A stretch of DNA of 64,000 bases from Pseudomonas sp. GOM7 (GCF_026723825.1 NZ_CP113519.1:2976001-3040000); one strand, 5' to 3'. Positions 29,115-39,406 are shown, counted from the first letter of the stretch. The notes: generated from the sequence alone by a model not told the origin. Numbers and translations are program-made.

Positions 29115-29142
29115 CCGGGAGGTGGCACCTGCCACCTCCCGG
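29115..29142 (-). repeat. Intercistronic hairpin between sucA and sucB
   Basis: Perfect 13-bp stem (CCGGGAGGTGGCA with its complement) and a 2-base centre, with no T-run. It sits immediately after the sucA stop and is a likely RNA-processing or stability element that lets E1 and E2 be expressed at different levels. Confidence 0.7.
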
Positions 29143-29151
29143 ATGAAGGCG

Positions 29152-31983
29152 TTAAACAGTAAAGGCGTCCTGCAGCAGTTTTTCCTGCTGCTCGGCGTGC
29201 ATCGACGCGTAACCGCAAGCAGGGGCTGCCGAAGCGTCACGGCCGGCATACTCGAGGAACAGGGTTCTCTTGTGTGCGGAGGTCACGCGACGCATGTGGT
29301 GCTGGCTGCAGTACCAGGCGCCCTGGTTCATGGGCTCTTCCTGGCACCAGACCACGTGCTTGAGGTTCTTGTACGGCGCCAGGGCCTCGGTCAGATCTTC
29401 TTCCGGGAACGGATAGAGCTGCTCGATACGCACGATGGCGATGTCTTCGCGACCTTCGGCTCGACGCTTCTCCAGCAGGTCGTAGTAGACCTTGCCGCTG
29501 CACAGGATCATGCGCTCGACCTTCTTCGGATCCAGCGAATCGATCTCGCCGATCACGGTCTGGAAGGAGCCTTCGGCCAGTTCTTCCAGGGTCGACACGG
29601 CCAGCTTGTGGCGCAGCAGCGACTTCGGCGTCAGCACCACCAGCGGCTTGCGCAGCGGGCGGATCACCTGGCGACGCAGCATGTGGTAGACCTGCGCCGG
29701 GGTGGTCGGCACGCACACCTGCATGTTGTGCTCGGCGCACAGTTGCAGGTAACGCTCCAGACGCGCCGAGCTGTGCTCGGGGCCCTGGCCTTCGTAGCCA
29801 TGCGGCAGCAGCATGGTCAGGCCGCACAGGCGGCCCCACTTGGTCTCGCCGCTGGAGATGAACTGGTCGAATACCACCTGGGCGCCGTTGGCGAAGTCGC
29901 CGAACTGGGCTTCCCAGATCACCAGCGCGTTCGGCGTGGTGGTGGCATAGCCGTACTCGAAGGCCAGCACCGCTTCCTCGGAGAGGTAGGAGTCATACAG
30001 CTCGAACCTGGGCTGACCCTCGTAGAGGTTCTTCAGCGGAACGTAGGCCGATGCGTCCTTCTGGTTGTGCAGCACCGCATGGCGGTGCGAGAAGGTGCCA
30101 CGGCCGATGTCCTGACCGGTCATGCGGATCGGATGGCCCTCGAACAGCAGCGTGGCGTAGGCCATGGTCTCGGCGAAACCCCAGTTGATCGGCAGGCCAC
30201 CGGCCCCCATCTTCTGGCGATCTTCGAGAATCTTCGAGACCTGACGCTGCACCACGAAGCCTTCCGGTATCTCTAGCAGCTTGGCGGACAGATCCTGCAA
30301 GGTCTTCAGATCGAAACGGGTGTCGTGACGCGCGGTCCAGGCGTGGCCCAGATACGGGCGCCAGTCGACGAACAGCTCCTTGTTCGGCTCCTTGACCAGG
30401 CTCTTGACCACGTGCTGGCCATTGTCCAGCGCGGTACGGTACTCATCGACCTTGGCCTGCACGTCATCACTGGTCTGCACGCCGGCAGCCACCAGAGCAT
30501 CGGCATACAGCTCACGAGTGGTGCGCTGCTTGGCGATCTGCTGATACATCAGCGGCTGGGTGCCGCTCGGCTCGTCGGCCTCGTTGTGGCCACGGCGGCG
30601 GTAGCAGACCAGATCGATGACCACGTCACGCTTGTATTGCATGCGGTAGTCGACGGCTAGCTGAGTGACGAACACCACCGCTTCCGGGTCGTCGCCATTC
30701 ACATGGAAGATCGGCGCCTGGATCATCTTGGCCACGTCGGTGGCGTACTCGGTGGAGCGCGAGTCCAACGGGTTGCTGGTGGTGAAACCGACCTGGTTGT
30801 TGATCACGATGTGGATGGTGCCGCCCGTCTTGTAACCACGGGTCTGCGACATCTGGAAGGTCTCCATGACCACGCCCTGCCCTGCGAAAGCGGCATCACC
30901 GTGAATGGAGATCGGCAGTACCTTGTCGCCGGTGGCGTCGTTGCGACGATCCTGACGGGCACGCACGGAACCCTCGACCACCGGGGAAACGATCTCCAGG
31001 TGCGAGGGGTTGAACGCCAGCGCCAGGTGCACTTCGCCGCCCTGGGTCATGACGTTGGAGGAGAAACCCTGGTGGTACTTCACGTCACCGGAGGACAGGC
31101 CTTCGGCCTTCTTGCCCTCGAACTCGTCGAACAGATCACGCGGGTTCTTGCCCAGGGTGTTGACCAGCACGTTGAGGCGGCCACGGTGGGCCATGCCGAT
31201 GACGATTTCCTTGGTGCCGTAGGAGCCCGAACGCTGGATGATCTCATCCATCATCGGGATCAGGCTTTCACCGCCTTCGAGGCCGAAACGCTTGGTGCCA
31301 GGGTACTTGGTGCCCAGGTACTTCTCCAGCCCCTCGGCCGCGGTCACGCGCTCGAGGATGTGGCCACGCAGCTCAGGCGAGAACTGCGGACGACCGCGCA
31401 CGCTCTCCAGACGCTGGGCGAACCAGTTGCGCTGGCCGGAATCGACGATGTGGGTGAACTCGGCACCGATGGTGCGACAATATGTCTGCTGCAGCGCATC
31501 GCGGATTTCGCGTAGCGTTGCTTCTTCCTTGCCGATATACAGCTCGCCGGTACGGAAGGTGGTGTCCAGATCGGCGTCGGTCAGACCATAGTGATTGATC
31601 GACAGGTCGGACGGCGCAGTGCGCTCCCACAGCCCCAGCGGGTCGAGCTGAGCTGCCTGATGACCACGCATGCGATAGGCCTGGATCAGGCGCAGCACTT
31701 CCACCTGCTTCTTTTCGTGCTCGCTGCTCACAGCCCCGGCGGAAACCGGCTGAGCACGGCGCGAATTCTTGGCGAGCAGAACGAAATGATCACGGATGGT
31801 CGAGTGCGATACGTCCGTGGTACCGCTGCCATCGGTCGGCAGTTTCTGGAAGTAAGTGCGCCACTCTTCTGGCACAGCGTTGGGATCGTGCAGGTAGAGC
31901 TCATAGAGCTCTTCCACGTAGGCAGCGTTACCACCGGATAGGTGGGCGCTTTCCCACATGCGCTGCATCACGCTTTCTTGCAT
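29152..31983 (-). CDS. sucA: 2-Oxoglutarate dehydrogenase E1
   Basis: 943 residues, full length for thiamine-diphosphate-dependent OdhA/SucA. Landmarks are YVEELYELYLHDPNAVPEEW at the N-terminus, GMAHRGRLNVL, GDAAFAGQGVVMETFQM (ThDP/Mg binding), RRRGHNEADEPSGTQP, and LPHGYEGQGPEHSSARLER. It decarboxylates 2-oxoglutarate and transfers the succinyl group to SucB. Start ATG at 31983 follows GAGGGTG. About 250 bases separate it from sdhB. Confidence 0.97.
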   Translation of the reverse strand: MQESVMQRMWESAHLSGGNAAYVEELYELYLHDPNAVPEEWRTYFQKLPTDGSGTTDVSHSTIRDHFVLLAKNSRRAQPVSAGAVSSEHEKKQVEVLRLIQAYRMRGHQAAQLDPLGLWERTAPSDLSINHYGLTDADLDTTFRTGELYIGKEEATLREIRDALQQTYCRTIGAEFTHIVDSGQRNWFAQRLESVRGRPQFSPELRGHILERVTAAEGLEKYLGTKYPGTKRFGLEGGESLIPMMDEIIQRSGSYGTKEIVIGMAHRGRLNVLVNTLGKNPRDLFDEFEGKKAEGLSSGDVKYHQGFSSNVMTQGGEVHLALAFNPSHLEIVSPVVEGSVRARQDRRNDATGDKVLPISIHGDAAFAGQGVVMETFQMSQTRGYKTGGTIHIVINNQVGFTTSNPLDSRSTEYATDVAKMIQAPIFHVNGDDPEAVVFVTQLAVDYRMQYKRDVVIDLVCYRRRGHNEADEPSGTQPLMYQQIAKQRTTRELYADALVAAGVQTSDDVQAKVDEYRTALDNGQHVVKSLVKEPNKELFVDWRPYLGHAWTARHDTRFDLKTLQDLSAKLLEIPEGFVVQRQVSKILEDRQKMGAGGLPINWGFAETMAYATLLFEGHPIRMTGQDIGRGTFSHRHAVLHNQKDASAYVPLKNLYEGQPRFELYDSYLSEEAVLAFEYGYATTTPNALVIWEAQFGDFANGAQVVFDQFISSGETKWGRLCGLTMLLPHGYEGQGPEHSSARLERYLQLCAEHNMQVCVPTTPAQVYHMLRRQVIRPLRKPLVVLTPKSLLRHKLAVSTLEELAEGSFQTVIGEIDSLDPKKVERMILCSGKVYYDLLEKRRAEGREDIAIVRIEQLYPFPEEDLTEALAPYKNLKHVVWCQEEPMNQGAWYCSQHHMRRVTSAHKRTLFLEYAGRDASAAPACGYASMHAEQQEKLLQDAFTV

Positions 31984-32185
31984 GCTTGGTCACCCTCGGT
32001 AAGGGGACACCACCGGCGTGAATACCGCATGGCTCCAATCAAAGTCACGTTGACTGCGACTCGAATAAAGCCACTCGGGTTCCCGCAGATAGTCCGGGTA
32101 CCAGCCCGGATGCCCCTGCTGGTCGTCATGTTTTTCAAAATGTGAATCACGGCTTTTTGGGCTGTGATTCCGGCTTTTGCTGCAA

Positions 32186-32203
32186 TACCGGCCGAAGCCG
32201 GTA
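32186..32203 (-). repeat. Hairpin between sdhB and sucA
   Basis: TACCGGC, CGAA loop, GCCGGTA, with further imperfect CTGCAA/CTGCAG pairing outside. It lies 33 bases past the sdhB stop on the minus strand and lacks a T-run. The surrounding 31984-32235 region holds no gene. Confidence 0.55.
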
Positions 32204-32235
32204 CTGCAGGTGCTACAGGTACAGCGATTTGCGAA

Positions 32236-32943
32236 TCAGGTGCCGCTCTGCAGCAGCATGTTACGCACGTGACCGATGGCCTTGGTCGGGTTCAGACCCT
32301 TGGGGCAAACGTTCACGCAGTTCATGATGCCGCGGCAACGGAACACGCTGAACGGATCATCCAGCGACGCCAGACGCTCGGCGGTCTTGGTGTCACGGCT
32401 GTCGGCCAGGAAACGATAGGCCTGCAGCAGCGCAGCGGGACCGAGGAACTTGTCCGGATTCCACCAGAAGGACGGGCAACTGGTGGAGCAGCACGCGCAC
32501 AGGATGCACTCGTACAGCCCGTCGAGCTTCTCGCGATCTTCCGGGCTCTGCAGACGCTCGATGGCCGGAGCCGGGGTATCGTTCTGCAGGAACGGCTGCA
32601 CCTTCTCGTACTGCTTGTAGAAGATGCTCATATCGACGACCAGGTCACGAATCACCGGCAGACCCGGCAACGGACGGATCACCAGCTTGCCGCCTTTCAG
32701 CCCCGCTGCGGACAGCGGGGTGATGCAGGCCAGGCCGTTCTTGCCGTTGATGTTCATGCCGTCGGAGCCGCAAACGCCTTCACGGCAGGAGCGACGATAG
32801 GAGAAACCTTCGTCCTGCTCCTTGATCAGCGCCAGCACGTCGAGAACCATGACGTCCTTGCCGCCGGTATCAACCTGGAAGTCCTGCATGAAGGGCGCAG
32901 CGTCCTTCTCCGGGTTGTAGCGATAAACACTGACTTGCAACAT
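32236..32943 (-). CDS. sdhB: Succinate dehydrogenase iron-sulfur subunit
   Basis: 235 residues from the ATG at 32943, preceded by AAGGGTG; a GTG at 32952 is the alternative. Cysteine sets for the three clusters are visible: SCREGVCGSDG plus a downstream Cys for 2Fe-2S, and CILCACCSTSCPSFWW and CRGIMNCVNVCPKGLNP for 4Fe-4S and 3Fe-4S. It carries electrons from SdhA to the quinone site in the membrane subunits. Closely follows sdhA. Confidence 0.96.
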   Translation of the reverse strand: MLQVSVYRYNPEKDAAPFMQDFQVDTGGKDVMVLDVLALIKEQDEGFSYRRSCREGVCGSDGMNINGKNGLACITPLSAAGLKGGKLVIRPLPGLPVIRDLVVDMSIFYKQYEKVQPFLQNDTPAPAIERLQSPEDREKLDGLYECILCACCSTSCPSFWWNPDKFLGPAALLQAYRFLADSRDTKTAERLASLDDPFSVFRCRGIMNCVNVCPKGLNPTKAIGHVRNMLLQSGT

Positions 32944-32954
32944 ATCGGTCACCC

Positions 32955-34727
32955 TTAATAAGTCCGAACCTTGGGTTCAAATGCCGGAACGGTCTTCGGC
33001 GCGAAGTTCACGTCACGCTTGGCTACGCGCTTCTCGCCCGGGAAGTAGAGCGAATGGCACAGCCAGTTCTGATCGTCGCGCTCCTCGAAGTCTTCGCGAG
33101 CGTGCGCACCGCGCGACTCTTTGCGAGCCTCGGCAGCCACAGCGGTCGCTTCGGCGACTTCGAGCAGGTTTTGCAGTTCCAGCGCCTCGATACGCGCAGT
33201 GTTGAACGCCTGGCTCTTGTCGGAGATCTTCACCTTGGCGATACGCTCGCGCAGGTCGGCCAGTTGTTGGATACCCTTCTGCATGTACTCGCCAGTGCGG
33301 AACACGCCGAAGTAGTTTTGCATGCACTGTTGCAGCTCGCGCTTGAGCGGAGCGACTTCTTCGCCCGTGCTGCGCTCGTTGACGCCAGCCAGGCGAGCGA
33401 GCGACTGCTCGATGTCGGTTTCGCTGGCGCCACGGACTTCCACGCCTTCTTTCAGCGCTTTTTCCAGGTGCAGGCCAGCGGCGCGACCGAACACCACCAG
33501 ATCCAGCAGCGAGTTGCCGCCCAGACGGTTGGCACCGTGTACCGACACGCAAGCCACTTCGCCCACGGCGAACAGGCCTTCGATGATGGTGTCCTTGCCG
33601 TTGGCATCCTGGGTGATGGCCTGGCCATGGATGTTGGTGGCAACGCCGCCCATCATGTAGTGGCAGGTCGGGATGACCGGAATCGGCGCGACCACCGGGT
33701 CGACGTGCGCGAAGGTCTTGGACAGTTCGCAGATACCCGGCAGGCGACTGTGCAGCACTTCTTCACCGAGGTGATCGAGCTTGAGCAGCACGTGATCCTT
33801 GTTCGGGCCAACACCGTTGCCGGCGATGACTTCCTTGACCATGGAACGGGCAACCACGTCGCGACCGGCCAGGTCCTTGGCGTTCGGCGCGTAACGCTCC
33901 ATGAAGCGCTCGCCATGGGCGTTGATCAGGTAACCACCCTCACCACGGCAACCTTCGGTGACCAGTACACCGGCACCGGCGATGCCAGTCGGGTGGAACT
34001 GCCACATCTCGATGTCCTGCACCGGCACGCCGGCACGCAGGGCCATGCCCACGCCATCGCCGGTATTGATCAGGGCGTTGGTGGTGGAGGCGTAGATACG
34101 ACCGGCACCGCCAGTGGCCAGAACCACGGCCTTGGAGCGGATGTAGACGGTTTCGCCGGTCTCGATGCAGATGGCGATGATGCCGACGATGGCGCCATCC
34201 TGGTTCTTCACCAGGTCAACGGCGTACCACTCGTTGAGGAACGAGGTGCCAGCCTTCAGGTTGGCCTGGTACAGGGTGTGCAGCAGCGCGTGACCGGTAC
34301 GGTCGGCAGCGGCGCAGGTACGGGCAGCCTGGGTCGGATTGTCCGGCCCCTTGGACTGGCCACCGAACGGACGCTGATAGATGCGGCCCTGCTCGGTACG
34401 GGAGAACGGCAGGCCCATGTGCTCGAGCTCGAACACCGCTTCCGGGCCGACGGAGCACATGTATTCGATGGCATCCTGGTCACCGATGTAGTCGGAGCCC
34501 TTGACGGTGTCGTACATGTGCCAGCGCCAATCGTCGTTCGGGTCGGCCGAGGCGATGGCGCAGGTGATGCCACCCTGAGCGGAAACGGTGTGCGAACGAG
34601 TCGGGAACACCTTGGTGACCACGGCAGTCTTGTGACCGCCCTGAGCCAGTTGCAGCGCGGCACGCATGCCGGCGCCGCCGCCACCTACGATGATGGCGTC
34701 ATAGGAAAGAGTACGGATGCTAGCCAT
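32955..34727 (-). CDS. sdhA: Succinate dehydrogenase flavoprotein subunit
   Basis: 590 residues. FAD-binding motif [18 protein letters not shown]; the His of [10 protein letters not shown] is the covalent FAD attachment site; the active-site Arg region [19 protein letters not shown] is present. It oxidises succinate to fumarate on the cytoplasmic face of complex II. It starts 3 bases after the sdhD stop. Confidence 0.97.
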   Translation of the reverse strand: MASIRTLSYDAIIVGGGGAGMRAALQLAQGGHKTAVVTKVFPTRSHTVSAQGGITCAIASADPNDDWRWHMYDTVKGSDYIGDQDAIEYMCSVGPEAVFELEHMGLPFSRTEQGRIYQRPFGGQSKGPDNPTQAARTCAAADRTGHALLHTLYQANLKAGTSFLNEWYAVDLVKNQDGAIVGIIAICIETGETVYIRSKAVVLATGGAGRIYASTTNALINTGDGVGMALRAGVPVQDIEMWQFHPTGIAGAGVLVTEGCRGEGGYLINAHGERFMERYAPNAKDLAGRDVVARSMVKEVIAGNGVGPNKDHVLLKLDHLGEEVLHSRLPGICELSKTFAHVDPVVAPIPVIPTCHYMMGGVATNIHGQAITQDANGKDTIIEGLFAVGEVACVSVHGANRLGGNSLLDLVVFGRAAGLHLEKALKEGVEVRGASETDIEQSLARLAGVNERSTGEEVAPLKRELQQCMQNYFGVFRTGEYMQKGIQQLADLRERIAKVKISDKSQAFNTARIEALELQNLLEVAEATAVAAEARKESRGAHAREDFEERDDQNWLCHSLYFPGEKRVAKRDVNFAPKTVPAFEPKVRTY

Positions 34728-34730
34728 GAA

Positions 34731-35099
34731 TCAGAAACCCCACAGAATCTGCACGCCCCAGACGAAAAACGCGAACATGGCGATGCCACACGCGGCCTGG
34801 AACAGGAAACGCACAATGGTCGCCGACTTGCCCAGCGCCATCGGCGTCAGGTAGTCAGTGGAGATGGTCCACATGCCGACCCAGGCGTGCACGCTCAGTG
34901 CAACCAGTGCCAGCAGGCTGAAGATGCGCATTGCGGTATGCGAGAACAGGCCGTGCCATTCGGCGTAGCCCATGCCCGGATTGCAGATCACATAGCCCAG
35001 CAGAAACAGCGTATAAGCCGCGAGAACGACCGCAGAAACGCGCTGCGCCATCCAGTCATAGAGGCCCGAACGCGAGAAATTCGTGACATTAGTTACCAT
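34731..35099 (-). CDS. sdhD: Succinate dehydrogenase membrane anchor subunit
   Basis: 122 residues with three membrane helices; start chosen at ATG 35099 after GGGGG, inside the last codons of sdhC (7-bp overlap). A GTG at 35105 would add two residues. The SGLYDWMAQRVSAVVLAAYTL opening and the heme-ligand type His in LVALSVHAWVGM match SdhD. Together with SdhC it anchors the complex and forms the ubiquinone and heme b sites. Confidence 0.93.
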   Translation of the reverse strand: MVTNVTNFSRSGLYDWMAQRVSAVVLAAYTLFLLGYVICNPGMGYAEWHGLFSHTAMRIFSLLALVALSVHAWVGMWTISTDYLTPMALGKSATIVRFLFQAACGIAMFAFFVWGVQILWGF

Positions 35100-35467
35100 A
35101 TCCACACCCCCAGCAGCACGATCACGATCGCCGCAACGGCGATGACGATTTTCGAGCCCAGCTTGCCGCCTTCCAGCGTCTCACCGATGCCCATGTCCAT
35201 GATCAGATGGCGCACACCGGCCACCAGGTGGTACAGCAGAGCGGACAACAGACCCCAGATCACGAACTTGGCCAGCGGGCTGGTCAGGCATTCCTTCACC
35301 TGGGCGAAGCCCTCTTCGGAAGTCAGCGACTTGTCGAGGCCGAACAGCAGAATGGCGATACCGACGAAGAGGATGACACCGGAGATACGGTGAAGAATGG
35401 ACGTGTAAGCGGTGATCGGGAGCTTGATAGTCCTAAGGTCTAGGTTTACAGGTCGTTGGCTATTCAC
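35093..35467 (-). CDS. sdhC: Succinate dehydrogenase cytochrome b556 subunit
   Basis: 124 residues starting at GTG 35467. The N-terminus RPVNLDLRTIKLPITAYTSILHRISG is the SdhC signature, with SILHRISG near the quinone site and the heme His in LLYHLVAGVRHLIMD. Three membrane helices. First gene of the sdhCDAB-sucAB-lpdG-sucCD cluster, divergent from gltA. Confidence 0.94.
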   Translation of the reverse strand: MNSQRPVNLDLRTIKLPITAYTSILHRISGVILFVGIAILLFGLDKSLTSEEGFAQVKECLTSPLAKFVIWGLLSALLYHLVAGVRHLIMDMGIGETLEGGKLGSKIVIAVAAIVIVLLGVWIW

Positions 35468-35828
35468 GGCTTTTTATCACACTGAGAGCCCCTAACTATC
35501 AGGGCAAAGTTGTTGGGAAGTGCACTGGTCAGGTACCCATCACCCAAGGAGTGACGACCGCCATTATATGGCCCTGAAGCCCCTGACGGTCGGGCGCAGA
35601 GTATAGACAGTTAGCAGACTAATGACAATGCAATGCCCTCCCCCAAAAAGCGCATTGCAGCCTTCGTACAAATGGCGTAAATAGCCCGCTTTTTTCGTTG
35701 AAAACCGCGCCAGAAGCCTTCTGCGACGGGGTTTTCGCAAATTGACATTCGGATTTATCCCACTATAGTGGTGCGGGCCCTGCGTGGGGGGCTGTCTGAT
35801 GATTTCAAGCATAACTAGGAGGCCACAC
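35468..35828. other. Divergent control region between sdhC and gltA
   Basis: 361 bases without a gene. It holds a strong gltA promoter (35742-35769). On the minus strand a TATAAT at 35563-35568 is a possible -10 for sdhC, but no good -35 stands at the expected distance. AT-rich stretches at 35620-35710 could bind regulators. No terminator seen. Confidence 0.6.
35742..35769 (+). promoter_or_regulatory. Sigma-70 promoter of gltA
   Basis: TTGACA (35742-35747), a 16-base spacer and TATAGT (35764-35769), 60 bases upstream of the gltA start. Confidence 0.8.
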
Positions 35829-37109
35829 ATGGCTGACAAAAAAGCGCAGTTGATCATCGAGGGCGATGCCCCCGTAGACCTGCCTGTTCTGACCGGCACC
35901 GTTGGTCCCGACGTAATCGACGTGCGAGGACTGACCTCCACGGGCCGCTTCACCTTCGACCCCGGCTTCATGTCCACCGCTTCCTGCGAGTCGAAGATCA
36001 CCTACATCGACGGTGAAAAAGGCATTTTGTTGCACCGCGGCTACCCGATCGAACAGCTTGCCGAGAAATCCGACTACCTGGAAACCTGCTACCTGCTGCT
36101 CAACGGCGAACTGCCGACCCAGGCGCAGAAAGCCCAGTTCGTCAGCACCATCAAGAACCACACCATGGTGCACGAGCAACTCAAGACCTTCTTCAATGGC
36201 TTCCGCCGCGACGCTCACCCCATGGCCATCATGTGCGGCGTGGTCGGCGCCCTGTCCGCCTTCTATCACGACTCGCTGGACATCAAGAACCCGCAGCATC
36301 GCGAAGTTTCCGCCATGCGCCTGGTCGCCAAGATGCCGACCATCGCCGCCATGGCCTACAAGTACTCCATGGGCCAGCCCATGATGTACCCGCGCAATGA
36401 CCTCAATTACGCGGAAAACTTCCTGCACATGATGTTCAACACCCCGGCCGAGATCAAACCGATCAGCCCGGTACTGGCCAAGGCGATGGACAAGATCTTC
36501 ATCCTCCACGCCGACCACGAGCAGAACGCCTCCACCTCCACCGTGCGCCTGGCTGGCTCCTCGGGCGCCAACCCCTTCGCCTGTATCGCAGCCGGCATCG
36601 CCGCCCTCTGGGGCCCGGCACACGGCGGCGCCAACGAAGCGGTGCTGACCATGCTCGACGAAATCGGCAGCGTGGAGAACATCGACAAGTTCGTGGCCAA
36701 GGCCAAGGACAAGGACGACCCGTTCAAGCTGATGGGCTTCGGCCACCGTGTGTACAAGAACTTCGACCCGCGCGCCAAGGTCATGAAGCAGACCTGCGAC
36801 GAAGTCCTGGCCGAGCTGGGCATCAACGACCCGCAACTGGAACTGGCGATGAAGCTGGAAGAGATCGCGCGCAACGATCCTTACTTCAAGGAGCGCAACC
36901 TCTACCCGAACGTGGACTTCTACTCGGGCATCATCCTCAAGGCCATCGGCATTCCCACCTCGATGTTCACCGTGATCTTCGCCCTGGCGCGCACCGTCGG
37001 CTGGATCTCGCACTGGAAGGAAATGCTCTCTGGCCCGTACAAGATCGGCCGCCCGCGCCAGCTCTACACTGGCCATGCCAAGCGCGACCTGCCCGACGAC
37101 CGGGGCTGA
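35829..37109 (+). CDS. gltA: Citrate synthase
   Basis: 426 residues from the ATG at 35829, which follows AGGAGG at ideal spacing. It is the hexameric Gram-negative type: catalytic His in [11 protein letters not shown], second His in [14 protein letters not shown], and Asp in [11 protein letters not shown]. It condenses acetyl-CoA and oxaloacetate and is normally NADH-inhibited in this lineage. It is divergently transcribed from the rest of the TCA block. Confidence 0.97.
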   Translation: MADKKAQLIIEGDAPVDLPVLTGTVGPDVIDVRGLTSTGRFTFDPGFMSTASCESKITYIDGEKGILLHRGYPIEQLAEKSDYLETCYLLLNGELPTQAQKAQFVSTIKNHTMVHEQLKTFFNGFRRDAHPMAIMCGVVGALSAFYHDSLDIKNPQHREVSAMRLVAKMPTIAAMAYKYSMGQPMMYPRNDLNYAENFLHMMFNTPAEIKPISPVLAKAMDKIFILHADHEQNASTSTVRLAGSSGANPFACIAAGIAALWGPAHGGANEAVLTMLDEIGSVENIDKFVAKAKDKDDPFKLMGFGHRVYKNFDPRAKVMKQTCDEVLAELGINDPQLELAMKLEEIARNDPYFKERNLYPNVDFYSGIILKAIGIPTSMFTVIFALARTVGWISHWKEMLSGPYKIGRPRQLYTGHAKRDLPDDRG

Positions 37110-37123
37110 TCGCCGCTGAAAGA

Positions 37124-37150
37124 AAAAGGGCTGCCAATGGCAGCCCTTTT
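37124..37150. terminator. Bidirectional terminator between gltA and the START-domain gene
   Basis: 12-bp stem AAAAGGGCTGCC (37124-37135) and complement (37139-37150), loop AAT, with A and T flanks giving T-runs on both strands. Confidence 0.9.
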
Positions 37151-37168
37151 CATTTGTACCCTGGAAAA

Positions 37169-37774
37169 CTACTTTGCCTCCGCCTTGGCCCGTAGCGCCT
37201 TGAGCGTCTGCAAGGGCGCATCGACCACGAAGCTGTTGGCCAGCCAGGACGGCACGCTGCCACCCGGCTCGGTATGGGCTTCGTAGGTCACTTCCACCCG
37301 ATGCTCGCCTTCCGGTTTGAGCAGCCACTCCCCCTCCAGGCTGGGTACACGCACGTAGCCCTTCTCCTTGGGCAAACGCCCTGGGTCGCCTTCGAGCATG
37401 CGCGTCACACTGCCGTCCGCCTCCTTGCGCGTCGTCACCTCGATCACCGAGTCACGCGCCTCTACCGGCCAGGGCATCTTGAAACGGGTGTACAGCCAGC
37501 TCTTGTCGCCCTCACGTTGCAACAAGCGTTGTTCCTGGCAGCTATAGACCCAGGCACAGGCACCTGGGACATCTTCCTGCAGGGCAAGCACCTTGGGCAG
37601 ATCGGCATCGATGGTCACTACGCCACGATAAGCCTTGTACTTGGAGCCCGGCACATCGGCCAGATAGACCTTGATGCCCTCCTCCTCACGCTCTAGCTGC
37701 CATTTGCGCTCGGCCGCCTGAACGCCCGAGGCGCAGATCAACACGGCCAGCAATGCGATACGGGACTTGCTCAT
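37169..37774 (-). CDS. Exported START-domain protein
   Basis: 201 residues from the ATG at 37774, which has AGGAG upstream and overlaps the YkgJ stop (ATGA). A signal peptide ends GVQA. The rest resembles START/Bet v1-like lipid-binding domains: KVYLADVPGSKYKAYRGVV, SCQEQRLLQREGDKSWLYTRFKMPWPVEARDSV, then a basic C-terminus. Periplasmic START proteins may bind lipids or hydrophobic ligands; the ligand here is unknown. Confidence 0.83.
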   Translation of the reverse strand: MSKSRIALLAVLICASGVQAAERKWQLEREEEGIKVYLADVPGSKYKAYRGVVTIDADLPKVLALQEDVPGACAWVYSCQEQRLLQREGDKSWLYTRFKMPWPVEARDSVIEVTTRKEADGSVTRMLEGDPGRLPKEKGYVRVPSLEGEWLLKPEGEHRVEVTYEAHTEPGGSVPSWLANSFVVDAPLQTLKALRAKAEAK

Positions 37775-38085
37775 GACCACTCCTGAATGCTGTTTTCGTT
37801 TCGACCCGCGCACGCCGACACGAGTTCATGGGGCGAGGCGGTGGCTTGTTCGAGCCAGCCCAGCAGGCGGATCGCAGCCTCACGGCTGTCGCCGCACACC
37901 GCCTCGTCGGGCTTGAAGCCACCACACACCGCCGGACGCTCGGCGCGCCCGAACAGGGCGCACAGATGCTCGGCGGACAGATGAATGCAACGCACGCCGG
38001 CCGGCTTGCCTGCAGGCATACCGGGAATCGGCGAGCTGATGGAAGGCGCGATGCAGCAGGCACCACAACCGGCACGGCAATTCAC
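37771..38085 (-). CDS. YkgJ-family cysteine-cluster protein
   Basis: 104 residues if started at GTG 38085, which has GAGGAG at 8-base spacing; longer in-frame starts reach 38202 but lack support. The N-terminus NCRAGCGACCIAP and later Cys at GVRCIHL, HLCALF and PAVCGGF plus AVCGDS match the YkgJ CxxxCxxCC zinc/iron-sulfur type cluster. Function unknown. It is translationally coupled to the START protein downstream. Confidence 0.82.
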   Translation of the reverse strand: MNCRAGCGACCIAPSISSPIPGMPAGKPAGVRCIHLSAEHLCALFGRAERPAVCGGFKPDEAVCGDSREAAIRLLGWLEQATASPHELVSACAGRNENSIQEWS

Positions 38086-38394
38086 GGCCAAAACTCCTCG
38101 GCAGACCAGATCGACGGCGGCGATAGTAGCGCCTGCCGAAGCCCGATGGGAGATTTGCTGTACGCGTTGCCGCTTCAAAATCGCGTTGCAGGCACTCCAC
38201 ACGAACCGCTCAGAGTCTTCAGCGATCGCTGGTCAGCCATCGGATGGATCATTACGCCCAAAGGGCATGCAACCTTCGCCACGAATGTCCCTCTGATACA
38301 CAGACGCCAGAGCCCATACGCCGTTTGCCGGTAGTAGAAAGCTTTTCCATACTGGCGTACCGCGACGCACGCCCCAAACCGCTAAGGAGCGCCA
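38086..38394. other. Intergenic region between the YkgJ gene and the exonuclease gene
   Basis: 309 bases that must contain promoters for both divergent genes. I see no gene, no clear promoter pair and no strong palindrome in it. Confidence 0.45.
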
Positions 38395-38943
38395 ATGGGA
38401 CACTGGCTGGTCATCGACCTGGAAGCCACCACCGATGAGGGTGGCTGGCCACTGGAAGAAATGGAGATCATCGAGATCGGTGCCAGCCTGGTAACCGCCG
38501 CTGGCCACGAATGCGACCATTTCCAGCGTTTCGTGCGTCCACAGCGCCGGCCCTGCCTGACCGATTTCTGCCGTCAGCTCACCCATATCAACCAGAGCGA
38601 CATCGATGCCGCCACCTCGCTGCCGCAGGTCTGGGCGCAATTCGAGCGCTGGCTCGGCCAGCATGCGCCACGCCTGGCTGGCTGGGGGAGCTGGGGCGAC
38701 TACGATCGCCGGCAATTGCTGCACGAGTGGCAACAACATGGGCTTCACAGCCTGCTCAGCGCCACGCCGCACCTGAACCTCAAGCAGGCGTTCGCCAAGG
38801 CCCGGCAACTGTCACGCCAGGTCGGCCTGAACCAGGCCCTGCAATTGTCCGGCCTGCAGTTTCAGGGGCAACAGCACCGCGCCTTGATGGATGCCCGCAA
38901 CACGGCGCGCCTGCTGCCTCTGGTACTGCCCATCAAAGGGTGA
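38395..38943 (+). CDS. DEDDh 3'-5' exonuclease family protein
   Basis: 182 residues, start preceded by AAGGAG. Exonuclease motifs: ExoI WLVIDLEATTDEGG (D8, E10), ExoII WGSWGDYDRRQL, and ExoIII HRALMDARNTARL with the catalytic His and Asp. This ERI1/KapD-like subgroup acts on RNA or DNA 3' ends; the substrate is unknown. Confidence 0.85.
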   Translation: MGHWLVIDLEATTDEGGWPLEEMEIIEIGASLVTAAGHECDHFQRFVRPQRRPCLTDFCRQLTHINQSDIDAATSLPQVWAQFERWLGQHAPRLAGWGSWGDYDRRQLLHEWQQHGLHSLLSATPHLNLKQAFAKARQLSRQVGLNQALQLSGLQFQGQQHRALMDARNTARLLPLVLPIKG

Positions 38944-39060
38944 TGACGACACCAGAGCGCTTGGGCATACTGTCGGGCCTTTTCAGCCCAGCGGCGAGCG
39001 GTGCGTCAGCGCTGCTGTCGATTGCCTGGCCCCTTTCGCCCCCTTTCCGAGGAATCGCAG

Positions 39061-39342
39061 ATGTTCAAGGTCAACGAGTACTTCGACGGCACCGTCAAAT
39101 CCATCGGCTTCACCATGGCTGAAGGCCCTGCCACCATCGGTGTGATGGCGCCGGGTGAATACGAATTCGGCACCAGCCAACTGGAAGTCATGCACGTCGT
39201 CGCCGGTGCCCTGACCGTCAAGCTGCCGGGCAGCGAGAGCTGGGACACCTTCGCCGCTGGCAGCCAGTTCACCGTACCGGCCAACAGCAAGTTCCAGCTG
39301 AAGGTGGCCGTGGACACCGCCTATCTCTGCGAATACCGCTAA
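39061..39342 (+). CDS. ppnP: Pyrimidine/purine nucleoside phosphorylase PpnP
   Basis: 93 residues, typical of PpnP (formerly YaiE, DUF1255). A single cupin barrel with [43 protein letters not shown] and AYLCEYR at the end. The E. coli homologue phosphorolyses many nucleosides. Ribosome site GAGGAA precedes the ATG. Followed by its own terminator. Confidence 0.92.
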   Translation: MFKVNEYFDGTVKSIGFTMAEGPATIGVMAPGEYEFGTSQLEVMHVVAGALTVKLPGSESWDTFAAGSQFTVPANSKFQLKVAVDTAYLCEYR

Positions 39343-39361
39343 GTCATAGGGCGCCACGAAG

Positions 39362-39386
39362 AACCGGCCCCAGCGGCCGGTTTTTT
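39362..39386 (+). terminator. Terminator of ppnP
   Basis: AACCGGCC (39362-39369), loop CCAGC, GGCCGGTT (39375-39382) and a run of six T (39381-39386). Confidence 0.92.
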
Positions 39387-39406
39387 CTTATCAGCATTAC
39401 AGTTTC

